DNA of 64,000 nucleotides from NCBI GenBank assembly GCA_033032175.1, contig CM065307.1:8308001-8372000 (forward strand). The letters run 5' to 3'. A model generated the notes under the pieces. That model made no database searches and was not told the DNA's origin. It worked only from the letters and a program-made list of their open reading frames with translations. Source of the stretch: Saturnia japonica. Taxonomy: Eukaryota > Arthropoda > Insecta > Lepidoptera > Saturniidae. Shown here in pieces: positions 20,900 to 33,496 of this stretch (positions within the stretch are counted from its first letter, which is position 1; each line of letters starts with the position of its first letter). The position numbers and the translations under genes are program-made.

Positions 20900-20950
20900 C
20901 ACTGATAGATATTTTATATACTATGTTGAGCAATATATATATATATATAC
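20900..20950 (-). promoter_or_regulatory. Candidate core promoter of the small secreted gene
   Basis: On the minus strand a TCAGTG (20900-20905) matches the arthropod initiator. An alternating TATATA run (about 20933-20949) starts roughly 30 bases upstream of it, a plausible TATA distance. A second TATATAAAA at 20912-20920 is too close to serve this initiator. The 5' UTR would be about 57 bases. Confidence 0.4.
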
Positions 20951-20960
20951 ACTTATACAC

Positions 20961-22300
20961 CTCATTGATAGCTTTATTAATGTCATACCTTTATCGTTTT
21001 GGAATTTATTATAAAGCACGTACTGTTACAAAACAAATTTTTTTATGGATGCACATGGTCTGCAGATAAATAAATACCTACGCGTTAAAGGGAAGATACG
21101 AATGTTTTTATTTCTCTATAGGCTATCCTTTGTGTACAATTTGAACTAATTTTAAGATGTGGTCAAAAATAGTACTTAATCCAGCAATTTGAGCTTAGAG
21201 TTGTTAAAATACTAGATGGCTGTTTGTTTCAAATACAGCTGTTGGAACATACAGCGAGTTTGCATTAATTACGTAAGTACAAAATAGTGTGCAGGAGTCT
21301 GGCAAAATTTCACCAAATGCCTTTTAAACGGAGGAGGGAAAGGGTCAATAAAAATGAAAATCTCACGTCAACTATTAATTACAAACTATGGGTAAAACTT
21401 TGGTGAAGGAGAAGGGATTCCCATCACATCCTACTATATGTCGGCAAGGAGAACAGTGAATTAAAAAACAATGTGTGTCCTGCATGTTGTATTGGTGTGA
21501 TGACAACAGTGCAGTTGATGTCGTATACTCTGGCCGTGCTTACATTTCAGAAACGCTTGTGGAGCAAAACGGGATGAATTTGTGACTGAGGTTCCTGAAA
21601 TGGGCATCTGATTGGGAAAGGCAAACCTTTTGGCCAAGAGCAAGGCCAAATTGGTATCTAAAACCTGGGTATTTTCAACTGGTCCAAGCAGAACTTTACA
21701 CCAAAGAAACGACTTTTGCTGTACAAAGTAGTTGATTATAAATTCACACAATAAAATACTGTCGTGTCACAACTACGACATAATATATTTTCCATGAACA
21801 ACATTTCATCAAAATCGGTTATGAAACAATAATAATAAAAAAATACTTTGCTTTGCGAATTCTACTTTCAAATATTCATATAGCCTATTATTTGACCAAT
21901 AATAACTTAAGCTTCCCGTGTACTCGCTAAATTTCATGAGAAACGGATAAGCTATTTTGAAGTTAAATCCGAACATACAAAATAAACTACATAACTTTTT
22001 AATACGGACCTATTCGTTAACTGCATCTATAAATAGTGAATTTGGAAAGAAAAAAGAAAATTACGTGTGCAAAAGACCTATAGATAATCCAAAGACCTAT
22101 GATCAAGAAATTTTCTACTATACATGAAGGTTATGAAGCCCTTTACTATTTATAATTAATGTTACGTTCATTTTGTCTCAATAGATGAATTTTCGGCAGT
22201 GTTCTCCATACACTTTATTTTTAATAATACAGTGTATAGTGAAATGACATGTAATGACAGTGCATCTGGTAACACTGCTAACAGGGCTCGGGACCGGAAC
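20961..22300. other. No gene recognised
   Basis: An isolated 96-codon minus-strand frame at 21461-21751 has several Cys and His residues (HCCHHTNTTC) but no domain I can name, and its plus strand has no better reading. From about 21780 to 22010 the text (TCATCAAAATCGGTTATGAA and similar) looks like a worn Helitron-type repeat. I would not call a gene here. Confidence 0.4.
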
Positions 22301-22305
22301 TAATA

Positions 22306-22465
22306 TTCCAGAGCATAGAGTAGAGTAATACATAGGAAATTGAGAACCAACTCTTGTTTTTTAATGCCAACATGTTGAACTTAGCTCAATCTGTTAATCT
22401 TGTTCCGAAACTTTTAATAAATACATACGCTTATCTTCATAGTTATTTACGTAAATTAATAAGGA
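22306..22465. repeat. Dispersed repeat, copy 2 of 2
   Basis: Matches 4335-4530 in direct orientation, with moderate divergence. No terminal structure is visible. Confidence 0.65.
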
Positions 22466-23150
22466 AAAAAAATTTTAAAAACATAATGAAACGTACAGAA
22501 TTATTTATTGTTTTTATTATGTTTATGGTTCAAATCATATAGCTTAACATATTTTTACACTCCAACATACGCATCATAATTAAATTTCACATTAAATTCA
22601 ATTGATTCAACTATAAACTACAAACTATACTAGTATATAATAATAATGCACCAATTGTAAATAATAACATTAACTGATATATCTTGAAACAATATTATTA
22701 GATCATTTTTATATTTACCGCAATTAAAATTAACAAATATTTCTATAACACTGACAAAATTTTTCAATGAAATTGACTAAAGGTGAATCATGTAAATACA
22801 CGTATATATTAGATGCTTACTTTTATTTTTATACCCAGTAGTTTTGGCATCAATACATTGTGACCGAGTATCGTGTAAGAATAGGTGAAAAGTACCCGGA
22901 TCGGTACACGCTCATAGCAGATTTTAATTTCACATTTGGGAATAAATTTCAATTCTTGAAGGATTTTATATTATGCAGTAAAAGCATGATTTGAAGTCTT
23001 AACAACCTCTGGTTTTAATTAAAAGATTACATTACTGTATGTGAAGTCATGTCCTACCTGTCATGTTGAACCTATTAGAAAGATGGGAATGGGATGGAAT
23101 ATATTAAAATCATTTTCCCGCGATATAGAAGCTAGTGCCAGTGTTCTATA
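22466..23150. other. No gene recognised
   Basis: AT-rich DNA between the dispersed repeat and the second hAT copy. Confidence 0.4.
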
Positions 23151-23152
23151 CA

Positions 23153-24375
23153 TAGTTGCCACCTTTGTACTTAATAAGAGGTTGTTTTGAAATGCTACCA
23201 CAAAAGTCACTGCTTCAGAAAGTTATTTGTTGAGAAGATATTTTATATGGTCTTAATTGTTTTTGAAAATCACTACGAAATCAGATTTTCTTTAAGAAAA
23301 AGTACAATTATGTAAGTAATATTGTTCTTGCTCTAAACCCTAGAAAAAAAAAAACTATAGACGAAAGTACAGTGGTATTTATCTGATTCTGAGAATGTAT
23401 CATCAAGTGAATTTCTCACCAATACGGCACACTGTGGAATAAAAAATGCCGCTGGAGGAAATAGAATTTTTTATTAGTTTTTTTCATTTTTGACAAAAAC
23501 TGTTTATGTACTTTGAATTAGACCATAATTATAATAAGGCTTTTGATGTACATCTTATTTTTAATTAATGCTATGTTAAGTAAAAGTAAGAGTAAGTAGG
23601 AGTAAAAGTATCGACACCTGGCTGGTATCCTTTATCTTATAATATGTTACTAATCTTTCGAACCACACTGTTGATAGTGTGTAAAAAAGATTTGGTCTTA
23701 CAAAATACAACACATACTCAGATAGAGCTGGTAACCTTACTAGATCGAAGATTTAAAATGCATGTGGATGTGCCATACAAAATTAAAAAAGCTTTTAAAG
23801 AAGACATCTTCTACCTTCTACTTCTACGACATAAAGAGCTTGCAGTTGGGCAAAAGAGACGAATTGTTAATTTAAAAGATGATGTGTCTTTATATTCAGT
23901 CTGGAAAATAAATCAAACCCGTTGGAAGCATGAAAAGATATAAATTCTATCTTTCCAATGTTATTTAAACAAGCATGAAGATTTTTTCACATGTTGACAG
24001 CTCTGTGTCTTGTGAGAGGATATTTTTAAAAGCTGGCATGACTTTCAGTGCTTCTATAAACTGTTTAACGGGAAATTATCTTGAAAAGTAATTGTTTTTG
24101 GGAATCAGACTGGAAATCAGAATTATCGTAAACATAAATTATACCATAGAAGTCAGTATCAATTCTTTATCACTGCTACAGTATCAATTATAAGTATTAT
24201 ACTTGACAGGTATTGATGCGTCCCTAACATAGACAGTATATGCGATTTCGTTTTGCCATCTTGTGAGTAAAATAATTAATAATTGATTATGCAATAATTA
24301 GGAATATAACTAAGAGATGGCGTGATCAAAAAATTGATCTCAAAGAAAAGTAACTTTCCTGCCCCTGTTCCGGAG
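23153..24375 (+). mobile_element. Degenerate hAT DNA transposon, copy 2
   Basis: Collinear with the copy at 6.2-11.9 kb but without the copia insertion. The open piece 23644-23943 (99 residues) has IELVTLLDRRFKMHVDVPYK, which fits the hAT LLDPRFK region. After a break, 23989-24100 reads SVSCERIFLKAGMTFSASIN and LTGNYLEK, which is the C-terminal hAT dimerisation region. The element is shorter than a full hAT (usually 2.5-4 kb) and lacks most of the DDE core, so it is an internally deleted relic. The left edge AGTTGCCACC and right edge TTTCCTGCCCCTG come from comparison with copy 1. Confidence 0.72.
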
Positions 24376-24880
24376 TTCACAACCTGTGTAGCGCGGTGGC
24401 TACGTAGTTTAGAATTATCCTGTTTTGGACAATTTGGACTAGAATTATCATCATGCTTACCAAATTCCGCTCCGGAAAACCTTTTTTAGCTCGTTCGATA
24501 ACATAATGCACAAACTGCACACGCCTTATCTGCCTTGGTACTATATATTCTATTTATTTTTTAGCTCTCATATTCCATCTTCCACCCTGTAAAACCTTTT
24601 TTATGAATTCTTAGTTTTCAAATTATCGAACGATAATAATTTGCAAACATTTGCACACACTTGTGCACACAATTGTGCAATATGCACAGTACATCGTACG
24701 AAGACATAAAATTGTCATACATGTATGAGAATTATTATCGTACGGTTGTGAACCCCGACCTGCTACATCCAATTAAATTTTCCGTCAGTTTATTCGTTAT
24801 TTATCTATTCGTTGTTCGTCAGTTGTAATTGTTATTTATCTCTGACAGTCAGTATGATCATAAATGGGAGATTCCTGCTA
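24376..24880. other. No gene; small inverted repeat
   Basis: No coding sequence recognised. CGAACGATAATAATT (24627-24641) and its near-perfect inverse (24730-24744) flank 88 bases rich in TTGCACAC-like text, possibly a very small MITE. Nothing else is evident. Confidence 0.35.
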
Positions 24881-24892
24881 TTTGGGCAAATT

Positions 24893-25210
24893 CCGATTAC
24901 TAAATACACATACGCATGGTCCCCTCCTTCCTCCCAGGAGGAGGGGAACGTGCATAGGAGTATATGTTAGTTAGTTCGAATTCTCTTAGGATTAGGGAAT
25001 TAGATAGATCGCGACCTTTTCGCATTCGCGACGACTGCCCGAGCCGAGGTCCGGCCACTCTGGCACCCTCGTGAGGGTCGTCACAAACTTTTGCGGCTGA
25101 GTGCCCTATGAGCTCGCCCCCAAGTCCGGTGAAGCTGTAAAAGCCGCAGCGGTTCTGTTTTTGTATAGGGCCCCTAAGGATAACAGTGTAGTCAGTTCAA
25201 AAAAAAAAAA
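24893..25210 (+). mobile_element. LINE A 3' end insertion with target duplication
   Basis: About 318 bases corresponding only to the 3' UTR of LINE A (CCTCCCAGGAGG motif, then AAGTCCGGTGAAGCTGTAAA and GCCCCTAAGG), ending in poly(A). TTTGGGCAAA occurs just before it (24881-24890) and just after the poly(A) (from 25212), a target duplication of about 12 bases. This is the expected product of a 5'-truncated target-primed insertion. Confidence 0.85.
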
Positions 25211-25223
25211 ATTTGGGCAAAAT

Positions 25224-25724
25224 TATTCTTCTAATTTGAACTTGGGCAGATTTCGTTAACGTTTTAAAATATGGCAGTTTATAGTATGATTTTGTTATAT
25301 TAATACTTTTTTACATAACAGCAGGGTAGAATTCGAAATAGGAAACCACGACAATCAAAGACTGTAAGCTCTTCAAAATTACCTTATTATGAATTTGGGA
25401 TTTCCCGATATTCCTGGTATAGCCTAACCAGGAAAATAAAGCCTTGCTATGAGGACGCTACTTTTCGATTTTATATGGCAACAAATAGCATTGTCTTGGT
25501 AACATGAATTGGTTCATTATTTATTTTGTTTACGTCTTATATATCATACGTCATTTGGCATGTGTACATACTATACGTTGTTTATTAAAAGAGGTCCTTT
25601 AAGAAGTCCCTCTATCATAAATTGTTAGGTCGTGCAATTTAAGAAATAACCTAAAACATGCATTTCCACTAATCATTATCATTATAAAAATATTATCATA
25701 CTGATAAACGCTATAAAAAATTGG
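25224..25724. other. No gene recognised
   Basis: AT-rich, no assignable features. Confidence 0.4.
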
Positions 25725-25945
25725 TTGCCTGTAAAGTCGGTATACGGGCGAAAGTTTTACGTGACAACGACTTTATGTCTGTCTCTCTCGCTCTTAGGCG
25801 GGCTAACCATGCCCGAGTGGAAGGGACGCGTGCCTCTCACTCGCTCTCATTGTGAGCGCATAACGTGAGCGGAGCGTAACGCAGTTTCTTGAAGTGTCAC
25901 CCGGCAAACCAATTTATAAGACGTTGTCACGTCAAAATATTTGCA
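25725..25945. mobile_element. MITE-like element, short inverted repeats
   Basis: TTTTACGTGACAACG at 25755-25769 is inverted at 25922-25938 (CGTTGTCACGTCAAAA). The core has CpG-rich text such as GGCGGGCTAACCATGCCCGA and GTAACGCAGTTTCTTGAAGT, quite unlike its surroundings. I recall very similar text as a common lepidopteran repeat, but no class can be assigned from one copy. Confidence 0.5.
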
Positions 25946-25975
25946 CGACAAATTCTAAATAACTTCCTCTGAACA

Positions 25976-26305
25976 ATGATTTTTGTGAATTTTCCTTTAA
26001 TTTTTCTTATTACGTGCAGCATTACCAAGCACCTATGGTCAACTAGAGTTGACCAAAATAATAAATGTAAAATCACTGAATCGGTAGTTAATCGTACGAA
26101 TCAAATTAATTTATCTTTCAATAAAAATAGATATTTACATAACTCCTACTTTTTTACTGGAGCAACACATATATTGACTGGAAGAATTAATATTGTTGTG
26201 TGGTATCAGGCATTCCATAGTTCCATTCTAAATTGCGATCTCAATTGTTGTAATTTATTTTTGTTTTTTCATTTTCACAGATTACACAACTCTCAATTGA
26301 TTTAA
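25976..26305 (+). other. Candidate ORF with signal-peptide-like start
   Basis: A 109-codon frame that begins MIFVNFPLIFLITCSITKH, a possible signal peptide, followed by an Asn-rich region with no known motif. Just inside, a TTTTTCTTATTACGTGCAG tract looks like a splice acceptor, which argues against a simple reading. It lies directly after the MITE and before a SINE head. It could be chance in AT-rich DNA. I give it only as a candidate. Confidence 0.15.
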
Positions 26306-26316
26306 ATTATAATGGT

Positions 26317-26412
26317 ATTATGGTATTAGCTCAGTGTTGTGACGACCAGACTTGTACGCACTGTTGTAGGTACAGTACGAGTGGTCGATGGTTCAAGTCA
26401 CACTGATTTAGG
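26317..26412 (+). repeat. tRNA-like SINE head fragment
   Basis: TTAGCTCAGTG (26326-26336) fits a polymerase III A box and GGTTCAAGTCA (26390-26400) a B box, at tRNA-like spacing. The cloverleaf is not complete and no SINE body or target duplication is clear, so it is a SINE fragment or tRNA pseudogene, not a working tRNA. Confidence 0.45.
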
Positions 26413-26573
26413 ATTTTTTAAAAAGGATTTAAAGAAATATATTTTTATGTTTTCTAAAGGTGTATTTTTACTGTACGTGAACTTAACACATGGTTTTTGT
26501 CTTCCTGTCCTTCTGACGATGTATTTTTTACGCGCATCACGTAGAAACGATTGGAACGAATGTTATAGTAATA

Positions 26574-27186
26574 CTAGCTATGCCCCACGGTTTCACCCTT
26601 GTTAATTTTATCCGACAAACTGCGCGCCGCCAACGCACCTCTATCTCTATCTAGCCTATCATAATTGTTCTCACTTCCCGCAAGTACAAATGATTTAAAT
26701 TCTCCATTATCTCCTAAACTATAAGTCCAAATAACAGCTATAAAGGACAAAGTTTAACTTCATAAAATTGTATTTATGACGAAGTAACTTGTGTTCGTAA
26801 GGATTAATATGCCGTGCTAAAAATAATGCTAATATAATATCACTTTTTAATATTCAACAAATTTTTGTCACAAAATACCCTTTTGTGGCTTATGTCTAAA
26901 CGATAACTATATGCTATCGCGAATTTTTACTTAAATATACTAAATACCAATATTTTTGTAGAAAATTATATTAACGTATCTTTACGCCAGCGCACGCGCA
27001 TGCAGTTCAGGAAGGGTTTGAGACTTGTAATGTATGATCTCGTATCTTCTTTATATCGTATCGTATTCTCGTGAGTCTGGCTATCATATAAAAAAAGAAT
27101 TTTTCGAATCCATCTGGTATTTCCTGAGATTAGCGTGTTTAAACAAACAAAGAAAAAAACTTCCGCTTTATGATATTAGTATAGAT
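26574..27186 (-). mobile_element. Non-autonomous Helitron, TCTATACTAATATCATAAAG family
   Basis: On the minus strand it begins TCTATACTAATATCATAAAG (27186) and ends GTGAAACCGTGGGGCATAGC then TAGT (26574). This is the lepidopteran Helitron signature: a 5' TC start, and a 3' end of a short GC stem followed by CTAGT. No coding region is present. The host A/T insertion point is consistent. Confidence 0.72.
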
Positions 27187-27525
27187 AATTGTTATTTATA
27201 GTCTATAGTAATATTTAAGGAGTTATACAGCAGAGATAAATAATTTAAACAGTCTTTATCCTCTCTTATCACGTCGTGTTAATTCCTTCTGGTTATTTGT
27301 CTATGGTTTTAATATACATGACATTAAATGGTTGCTCATTTGTTATGTCTATTAATTAATAACGATAACCACCTGGTGTCTAGAATAAACGGATGTATGA
27401 CATGTTTTGTTGTTTGATTGGCACAACTGTTTTTAATTTTGGCGCGGAGTTTGAGTTGCATCTGACATTTAGATTAAATACAGTGCTGTTTTAGTTAGAT
27501 CATATAGAACAAAGAGTTTGTCTTA
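27187..27525. other. Probable 5' flank of mariner 2
   Basis: No gene. It likely contains the left inverted repeat of the mariner that follows, but I could not pair it with the right end confidently. Confidence 0.35.
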
Positions 27526-28920
27526 AATTTTGCATCGCCAATTGGATTTCGTGTTCGAAGACACTGAAAATATTACAGATGGCTTACGGTGAATCAACTA
27601 TATCAAAAACACGTGCATAAGAGTGGTACAAGACGTTCAAAATCGGTCGATATATACTGGAAGATTTGCCTTGCCCTGGTAAGCCATCAACGTCTTCAAC
27701 TGAAGTTAAAATTGTAAAAGTGAAGGAAATAGTGACTAAAAATCCTCATTCAAATTTTAGAGAGATAGCAGCTGAAATTTCTGTGTCTCACGAGTCAATC
27801 CGAATCATTTTAAATAATCACTTGGGAATGAAATATGTTGCTGCTCGGGTAGTCACAAAAAACCTGAATTTTCTATAAAAACTCTATTGAGTTATTCTTG
27901 AGTTTGAGATTGAGTTATTATGCGATTGCATAAGAGTCGCTAAGGACATAGTTATGTGGTCACCGGGACAAAGCATAACAACACTTCCCCACGTAAATGC
28001 CGTGTAAGCATTCTGATTCCCGGAAACGCTCGTAACTCGTGGGAACAGTAGTTAAGTTAAGAAATAAGTTTTAGTAAGTAAGGCAGTCATGCTGGGCACC
28101 TCGATCTGTCCGTACGCTCGTGTAATTAATTAGTCCTAATTATATTTTATTGAATTTGAAAGTAATTAAGTTAAAGTTCTTTTGTATTAGTTTATTTCAT
28201 TAATACATTGCTCCCGCAAACTTGACTACATGCTAGAACTTGTCAATACCGACCCAACAGTCATGAAAAACATTGTTTCTGGTGACGAGACGTGGGTTTA
28301 TGAGTTTGACATGCAAACTAGTCAACAAGCTTCGCAATGCGCCTTCCAACTAAACTGAAATCGAAAAATCCACGCCAAAGTCGATCAAAAGTCAAAGTCA
28401 TGCTGACTGTTTTCTTTGACTATCGCGGTCACAGATTTGAGAAATAAATCTGTTGTCGCGATGTTGTGCACTCAGAATTCTTACCGGGAAATCAAACGGT
28501 AAATTACGTATATTATTTGAACATTATGCGGCGTTTAAGAGAGCAAATTTGACGAAAAGGGCCTGAGTTGTGGATACAAAATTCTTGGATTTTGCATCAC
28601 GATACACTTCGCACAAGGCCAACATTGTTAACGATTTTTGACCGTAAACTCAACAATTGCTATCGAACAACCACCTTATACACCCAGATATGATTCCAGC
28701 CGACTTCTTTATTTTTCCAAAACACAAATTACCACTTCGTTGCACCCATTTTCTTTTGGTAGAAGACATAAAGGAGAATTCGCGACGAGAACTAAACTCA
28801 ATTCCGGAAAAGCGTTTAAAATATGTTTTGATGATTGAATTATTCGTTGGCGTAAATGTATCGTTTCTGAAGGAGCATACTTTGAAGGCGATAAAATAAA
28901 TTTGAATGAATAACTAACAT
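27526..28920 (+). pseudogene. Mariner transposase relic 2, interrupted
   Basis: Plus-strand pieces follow mariner order. First come STISKTRA, EWYKTFKIGRYILEDLPCPG and KPSTSSTE (the WHRRF and GRP linker region), then FREIAAEISVSHESIRIILN (second helix-turn-helix). After a 0.33-kb insertion come MLELVNTDPTVMKNIVSGDE and TWVYEFD (first catalytic Asp region), and finally PPYTPDMIPADFFIFPKHKL (third Asp; the usual SPDLAPCDFFLF) and a C-terminus ending LKEHTLKAIK. Many stops and frameshifts separate these. In an active copy this protein excises and reinserts the element at TA sites. It is inactive here. Confidence 0.82.
27880..28215. mobile_element. Unidentified insertion inside mariner 2
   Basis: The mariner reading stops after VVTKNLNFL and resumes at about 28216. 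The 335 bases between have mixed composition (TATGTGGTCACCGGGACAAA, then an AT-rich end with AATTAATTAGTCC). Size and composition would fit a solo LTR, but I find no clear TG...CA ends with target duplications. Confidence 0.45.
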
Positions 28921-29249
28921 TTTGTGTATTATTGATCTTTTCCCGATACTTTTTAGACAGAACAGTATTGTATATGATTATTAAATAAACTTAGCTTTTC
29001 CTAAAGGATTGCATAACCTTAAATTTTATATTGAACTACGCAGCTCTTACGTTTTCTGGATAATATCGGTTACTTTCTAAAATTATTTTAATTGGGTGCC
29101 TAGTCACAAAGGGCTTTTGATTAATTGCGTTACGATTTGGATTTAAATGAAATATTACTATTGAACTACTAACTTTAACCTTTGGATTGCTTTGGGGTAA
29201 AATGGCAGGCAGAAAGTGGACAGGTAATTTTTCACTATTCCACTAGGGT
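28921..29249. other. No gene recognised
   Basis: It includes the likely right end of mariner 2 (TTTTCCCGATACTTTTTAGA near 28939) and otherwise AT-rich DNA. Confidence 0.35.
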
Positions 29250-29500
29250 GCTAGAAAAATAGTGAGAATCGTTCGATCACAGGAAACTAGCGAAAATAGT
29301 CATATGAGACTTGCTGCCAAACAAGATACTCAGAAAAATTTACGCGCCCCAGAAACTTGTAGGAAACGACGTATTTGTTTATATTTACAGCGTAGAAGAA
29401 TAAGACAATCGATCATAAGTAATGAAGAGCATGCGGCACGGCTTACTGCTAAGTTATCCATGAGTATCGTGCTGCGCCTGGGGAGACAGAGACATTGACA
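29250..29500 (+). pseudogene. Basic repeat-rich ORF fragment, Helitron/PIF1-type N-terminus likely
   Basis: The frame 29262-29498 gives VRSQETSENSHMRLAAKQDT, NLRAPETCRKRR and NEEHAARLTAKLS, a basic pattern of RxxETxExxxxRLA units. Such repeats are typical of the N-terminal part of Helitron or PIF1-like helicase proteins in arthropods. No helicase or Rep motif follows within reach. This is a family guess from the repeat pattern only. Confidence 0.35.
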
Positions 29501-32500
29501 GATTATGAGGCAATGTTGACTGTTGACTATGAATTTCGCACTGTGACTCAGATTTCTTTTATCGCTGCTGGTCGTACATAAAATTCCATGCGAAAAAACG
29601 CGGGCACATGTATATTTAATAATAAAATTAATGCTTAATAATCTTTATAAAATATTGATTATTGTACTTATTTAATTTGGATATGATAAATAAAAGACGC
29701 TAGTAGTTAAAATTGTGTTTTGTTGTAGTTATTAGGTTGGTAAATAATATTGGCATTATTCAGTATAATTGGCAGGATTTTAATGAATGTTTGGCAGGAA
29801 TGCTTACAAAAATCTTGCCACCCTAATCACCACAGATCATTATGTCATGTCGTGATAGGCTAATTATTAAATTAATCTTTGTCTATGGTCTACATAATCT
29901 TTTTATACCCCATCCACATGCTTGCCGAACCTTGAGTAACAATCATAAAATCAAACATGTGGATAGGTGTTTGGCTTGGTTTGCGAAAGTTTGTCTTGGC
30001 TTGCCACCGATCCGAGCTAAGTTGGTATTTGATGCACAAATCATAGGAGTTTGTGGCAACCGCTTGCAATGCGTCAACACGTTTGCGTGTAGTTAGTATC
30101 GTTTGCGCGAAATAAATAGTCGATAATTATAATATGACAAAACCTGGTACAGTATCTGTTAATTTTTAACTATCTTCGTTGATGAATTTTCCGTATCCTA
30201 ATATTTTAGCTTGTTTAATTTTGCTTCTATTTTCAATAAAAATAAATTTAAGTAAATGTTATATCCGACAGAAGGTTGATGTCCATTGTATTTGATTAAA
30301 CAAATCACACTCGTAAAAGTATGGATGGCTATGTTTGTTTTATCTATTTTATCCAAGCTTTTGTACAGTTTGAAATTTGTGGCAAGTGGCAAGTGTATGG
30401 ATGAGGCATATACAGAAGATATACCAGGCTAGTAAGTGAGACGTAATGAGGTAATGAGTAATTGTTATTTATCTCTGGTAATGAGTATGAGTATCAGCAT
30501 TGCAAAAGCATTACTTTTGTAACATTTTGCCTTACTTTTGACCCTATTGCGTTACTCATGTGTTACACAACTCAAACTATTACTGGAACGCAGCCAAGTT
30601 TATTATATATTAAAAAGTTTGCCGTGTCTTTCCCAAATATATTTTTTTATTTCATTTATAGATGAGTAAGTTACATGCAACATACGATGGGCAGCCGCCC
30701 TTATAGAATGCTTAAACTATACAATAATCTATCTATCTATTAAAATAAACAAAATCTGGATCTTAAGTTTTTACTCGTATGTAATAATTAGTTAAGTACT
30801 TAAACTACTTACTTTTGTGTATGAACTACTTTAGTATCAAATCAAGTAATACTGTTTGTAAACTTCTGCATATTATGACGATTTTTTTATATACTCCGGA
30901 GGCTATTTCGATATTTCAGGAATTTTCCAAAAATTAGTAGGTAAATTTATGTCGAATTATATGTACCTAAGTTGATGCGTTTTTTCTTTGTTTTTATTTC
31001 ACTTGACGTATCCGTCTAGATCTAGACACAATGTCTAGTTTTCAGCAAAGTTATTTAGAAAAGAGCGATCAAATACCGGTATTTTTTCGTGGCTTCGGTT
31101 TTATATAGAACTGTTTTTTTATTAGTTACACTGTCTTGTATAATTCGGTATATTTCAATATTTTTTGAAGTGGCCTTGAAATTTTCCTAAAATTTTATCT
31201 GGTCTTACAGCTCGCTTCTCATTCCCGCACTCACGGAAAAAGGAAAGGGCAAGAAGGGAGGCAGATAAACCAAAAGCATACATCTTCACTAAAAGTAGCA
31301 TGTAGCTTTTATTACTATTAGTTAATTGTGATTTTGTTTGACTGAGCTGGGTGGTAAATAAAACTACGTGAATAAATTGATACTGAGTGCAGACAAAGTA
31401 ATTGGCATTAATAGTTCTGTTATTGTTATTCAATATCAAGTTATTTAAAGAAATGCCGATAAGTACTAATTTGACGCACAAATAATGATAAAATTGCGTT
31501 TTTGGGCAATTATTAAGAGAATGCGTTACTTTTGTGATCAGTCACTTTTTTGTGTTACTTTTTGAACACTCCTTGGTAACTTTGCGCAATTGTCCACTGG
31601 CATCACTGATTAGTATACTGCCGCTCATAGCTGCCGCTAGATAACAGATGGCGTTCACAGCTGATAGTAGTGGTAATGTTGTTTTGATTTTTTAAGACTG
31701 AGCTGACAGAGAGTTGTGAGCAGAAAAAGGACGCGCATTACGGCAGTGTAGTGAAAAATATATTCCCATATTGTTTTAATGTTTGTAGTGCAATTAAAAA
31801 TAGTTAAATTAGAGAAATCATTAATGTTTTCGTAATTATAGACACAATACATGTGAATGTTCTTCGTAAAGTGGACTCTGCCGGTTATTGTGTGGTTCCT
31901 AGAAAATGCACCGATTTTATTAAAACATTTCTCAGTTCAATCGGAATATACAGATAAGATAATTTATGTTGTATTGATTGAATACTTTGTTTGCAATACA
32001 ATTCAATGAAATATAATCTCTACCGATATCATCTCATTTGATATATTTGGCATTCATATTGTGTACGTTACTACGTGTGACAAAAAGTACACGGTCTATG
32101 GACCCTACGAGCATCTAAAATTGAAAGAAGTCTCATAATGTGAGTATTTTTTAATAAAATGATAAACCTTAATTTTCCAACCAGACTTGTAGATATTAGG
32201 AAGTGCTTTTATGAATTTATTCTAAATGGAATGTAAAAAATATATAGGTACACATGTATATTGCCATGGCATTGAGTTCCTGATATTAATTGATTTTTAA
32301 AAGAATTTATATGCATCTACTGTTATGATTACTTATTAAAACAGGTTTTCTATACATACTTTGACATTTTCTTTGAACTTGAATAATTTAAGCTTTATAG
32401 TTTAATAATTTGCTTGTTTTAAATACACTGAAGTCCTAGCATATACATAATTAATAAGAACTTATTCTCTATAGATAGTGCTATATAGCTGCTGACCCAA

Positions 32501-33490
32501 TAGCTGTAATTTAAATAAAATAGTGAGCATTCAACTTGAGTATATGAACTTTAAAAACTCTTCAAAATAATATTTCTTATATGACAATAATACCACAATC
32601 ATTGCTTGTTTTCTAATTGAACAGTAAAATTTATATTGATTATAAAATATATTACTTTGATCAAGGCAGTTTGGGTATTGCTACTCTATTTTACAGTAGT
32701 AGTCTGTCATTGTCTTCACTGTCCATATTCCCTAAAAATTGTACAGTACTATACTATATATTTTATACTATATAATATTAATAATATAATAAAATGGAAG
32801 AGTTTTTTTGTTTATATAAACATGCTAATCTCACGAACTACCAGTTGTATTCAAAAAATTCTTTTTGTATATAATAGCCAGATTTACAAGAAATAGTATA
32901 GGCTATATAACATTAGGGTACAATTCTCAGCTAAACTTTAATATTGATTTTTGTTAAGTAAGTCAGAAGTAAAAGTGTCCCTGAATTGCTTGTGTTTATT
33001 ATTAAAAAGTGATTTTTGAACATTATTTTTAGGCATGGCACGTTAATTCTTGCCAACAAAAGTTACTTCATCATAAAGATAACTTTATCTAGTTAAACTT
33101 TGCCCTGTATAGTTTAGTTTAGGAGATAATGGAAAATTAAAATAATTTGTACTTGTGGGAAGTGTCAACAATTATGATAGGCTACACGGATACAATACAT
33201 TGGTGGCACGGAGCAGTTTTTGTCAGTTAAAATGAACATGGTTGAAACAGTGGGGTACAGGTAGTTTTTATTAATTCTATTGCTGATGATGTGTGCATAC
33301 ATTTCAAGGCTTTAGTGATGCAGAGTTGATTAGATTCTAGTCTAAACAAAATGCATCAAATATCTTCATGAATAATTTTATATTTTTCATCTTTTAAGAA
33401 TAATCTTAAATTGCTGTACTTATTTTTACTATTGTAATATATTGACTATCGTCTCACTGGGGCTTGTGAATAATTCTGATAATTAATTTA
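29501..33490. other. 4 kb without recognised genes
   Basis: AT-rich with short chance frames. Two stretches (about 30425-30570 and 31490-31605) are both rich in TAATGAGTAA or GCGTTACTTTTG-like text and may be the ends of a worn hAT-type element. The right one, read in reverse, begins CAGTGATGCCAGTGG. A slightly GC-richer patch at 31615-31750 might be a promoter. I cannot assign a gene. Confidence 0.35.
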
Positions 33491-33496
33491 TGTTAA

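Noticed and set aside
26326..26400. Functional tRNA gene
   Set aside because: A and B boxes are present but the acceptor and anticodon stems do not pair. It is SINE-derived.
26339..26605. 88-codon frame as a gene
   Set aside because: It starts in a tRNA-like SINE head and ends in a Helitron end.
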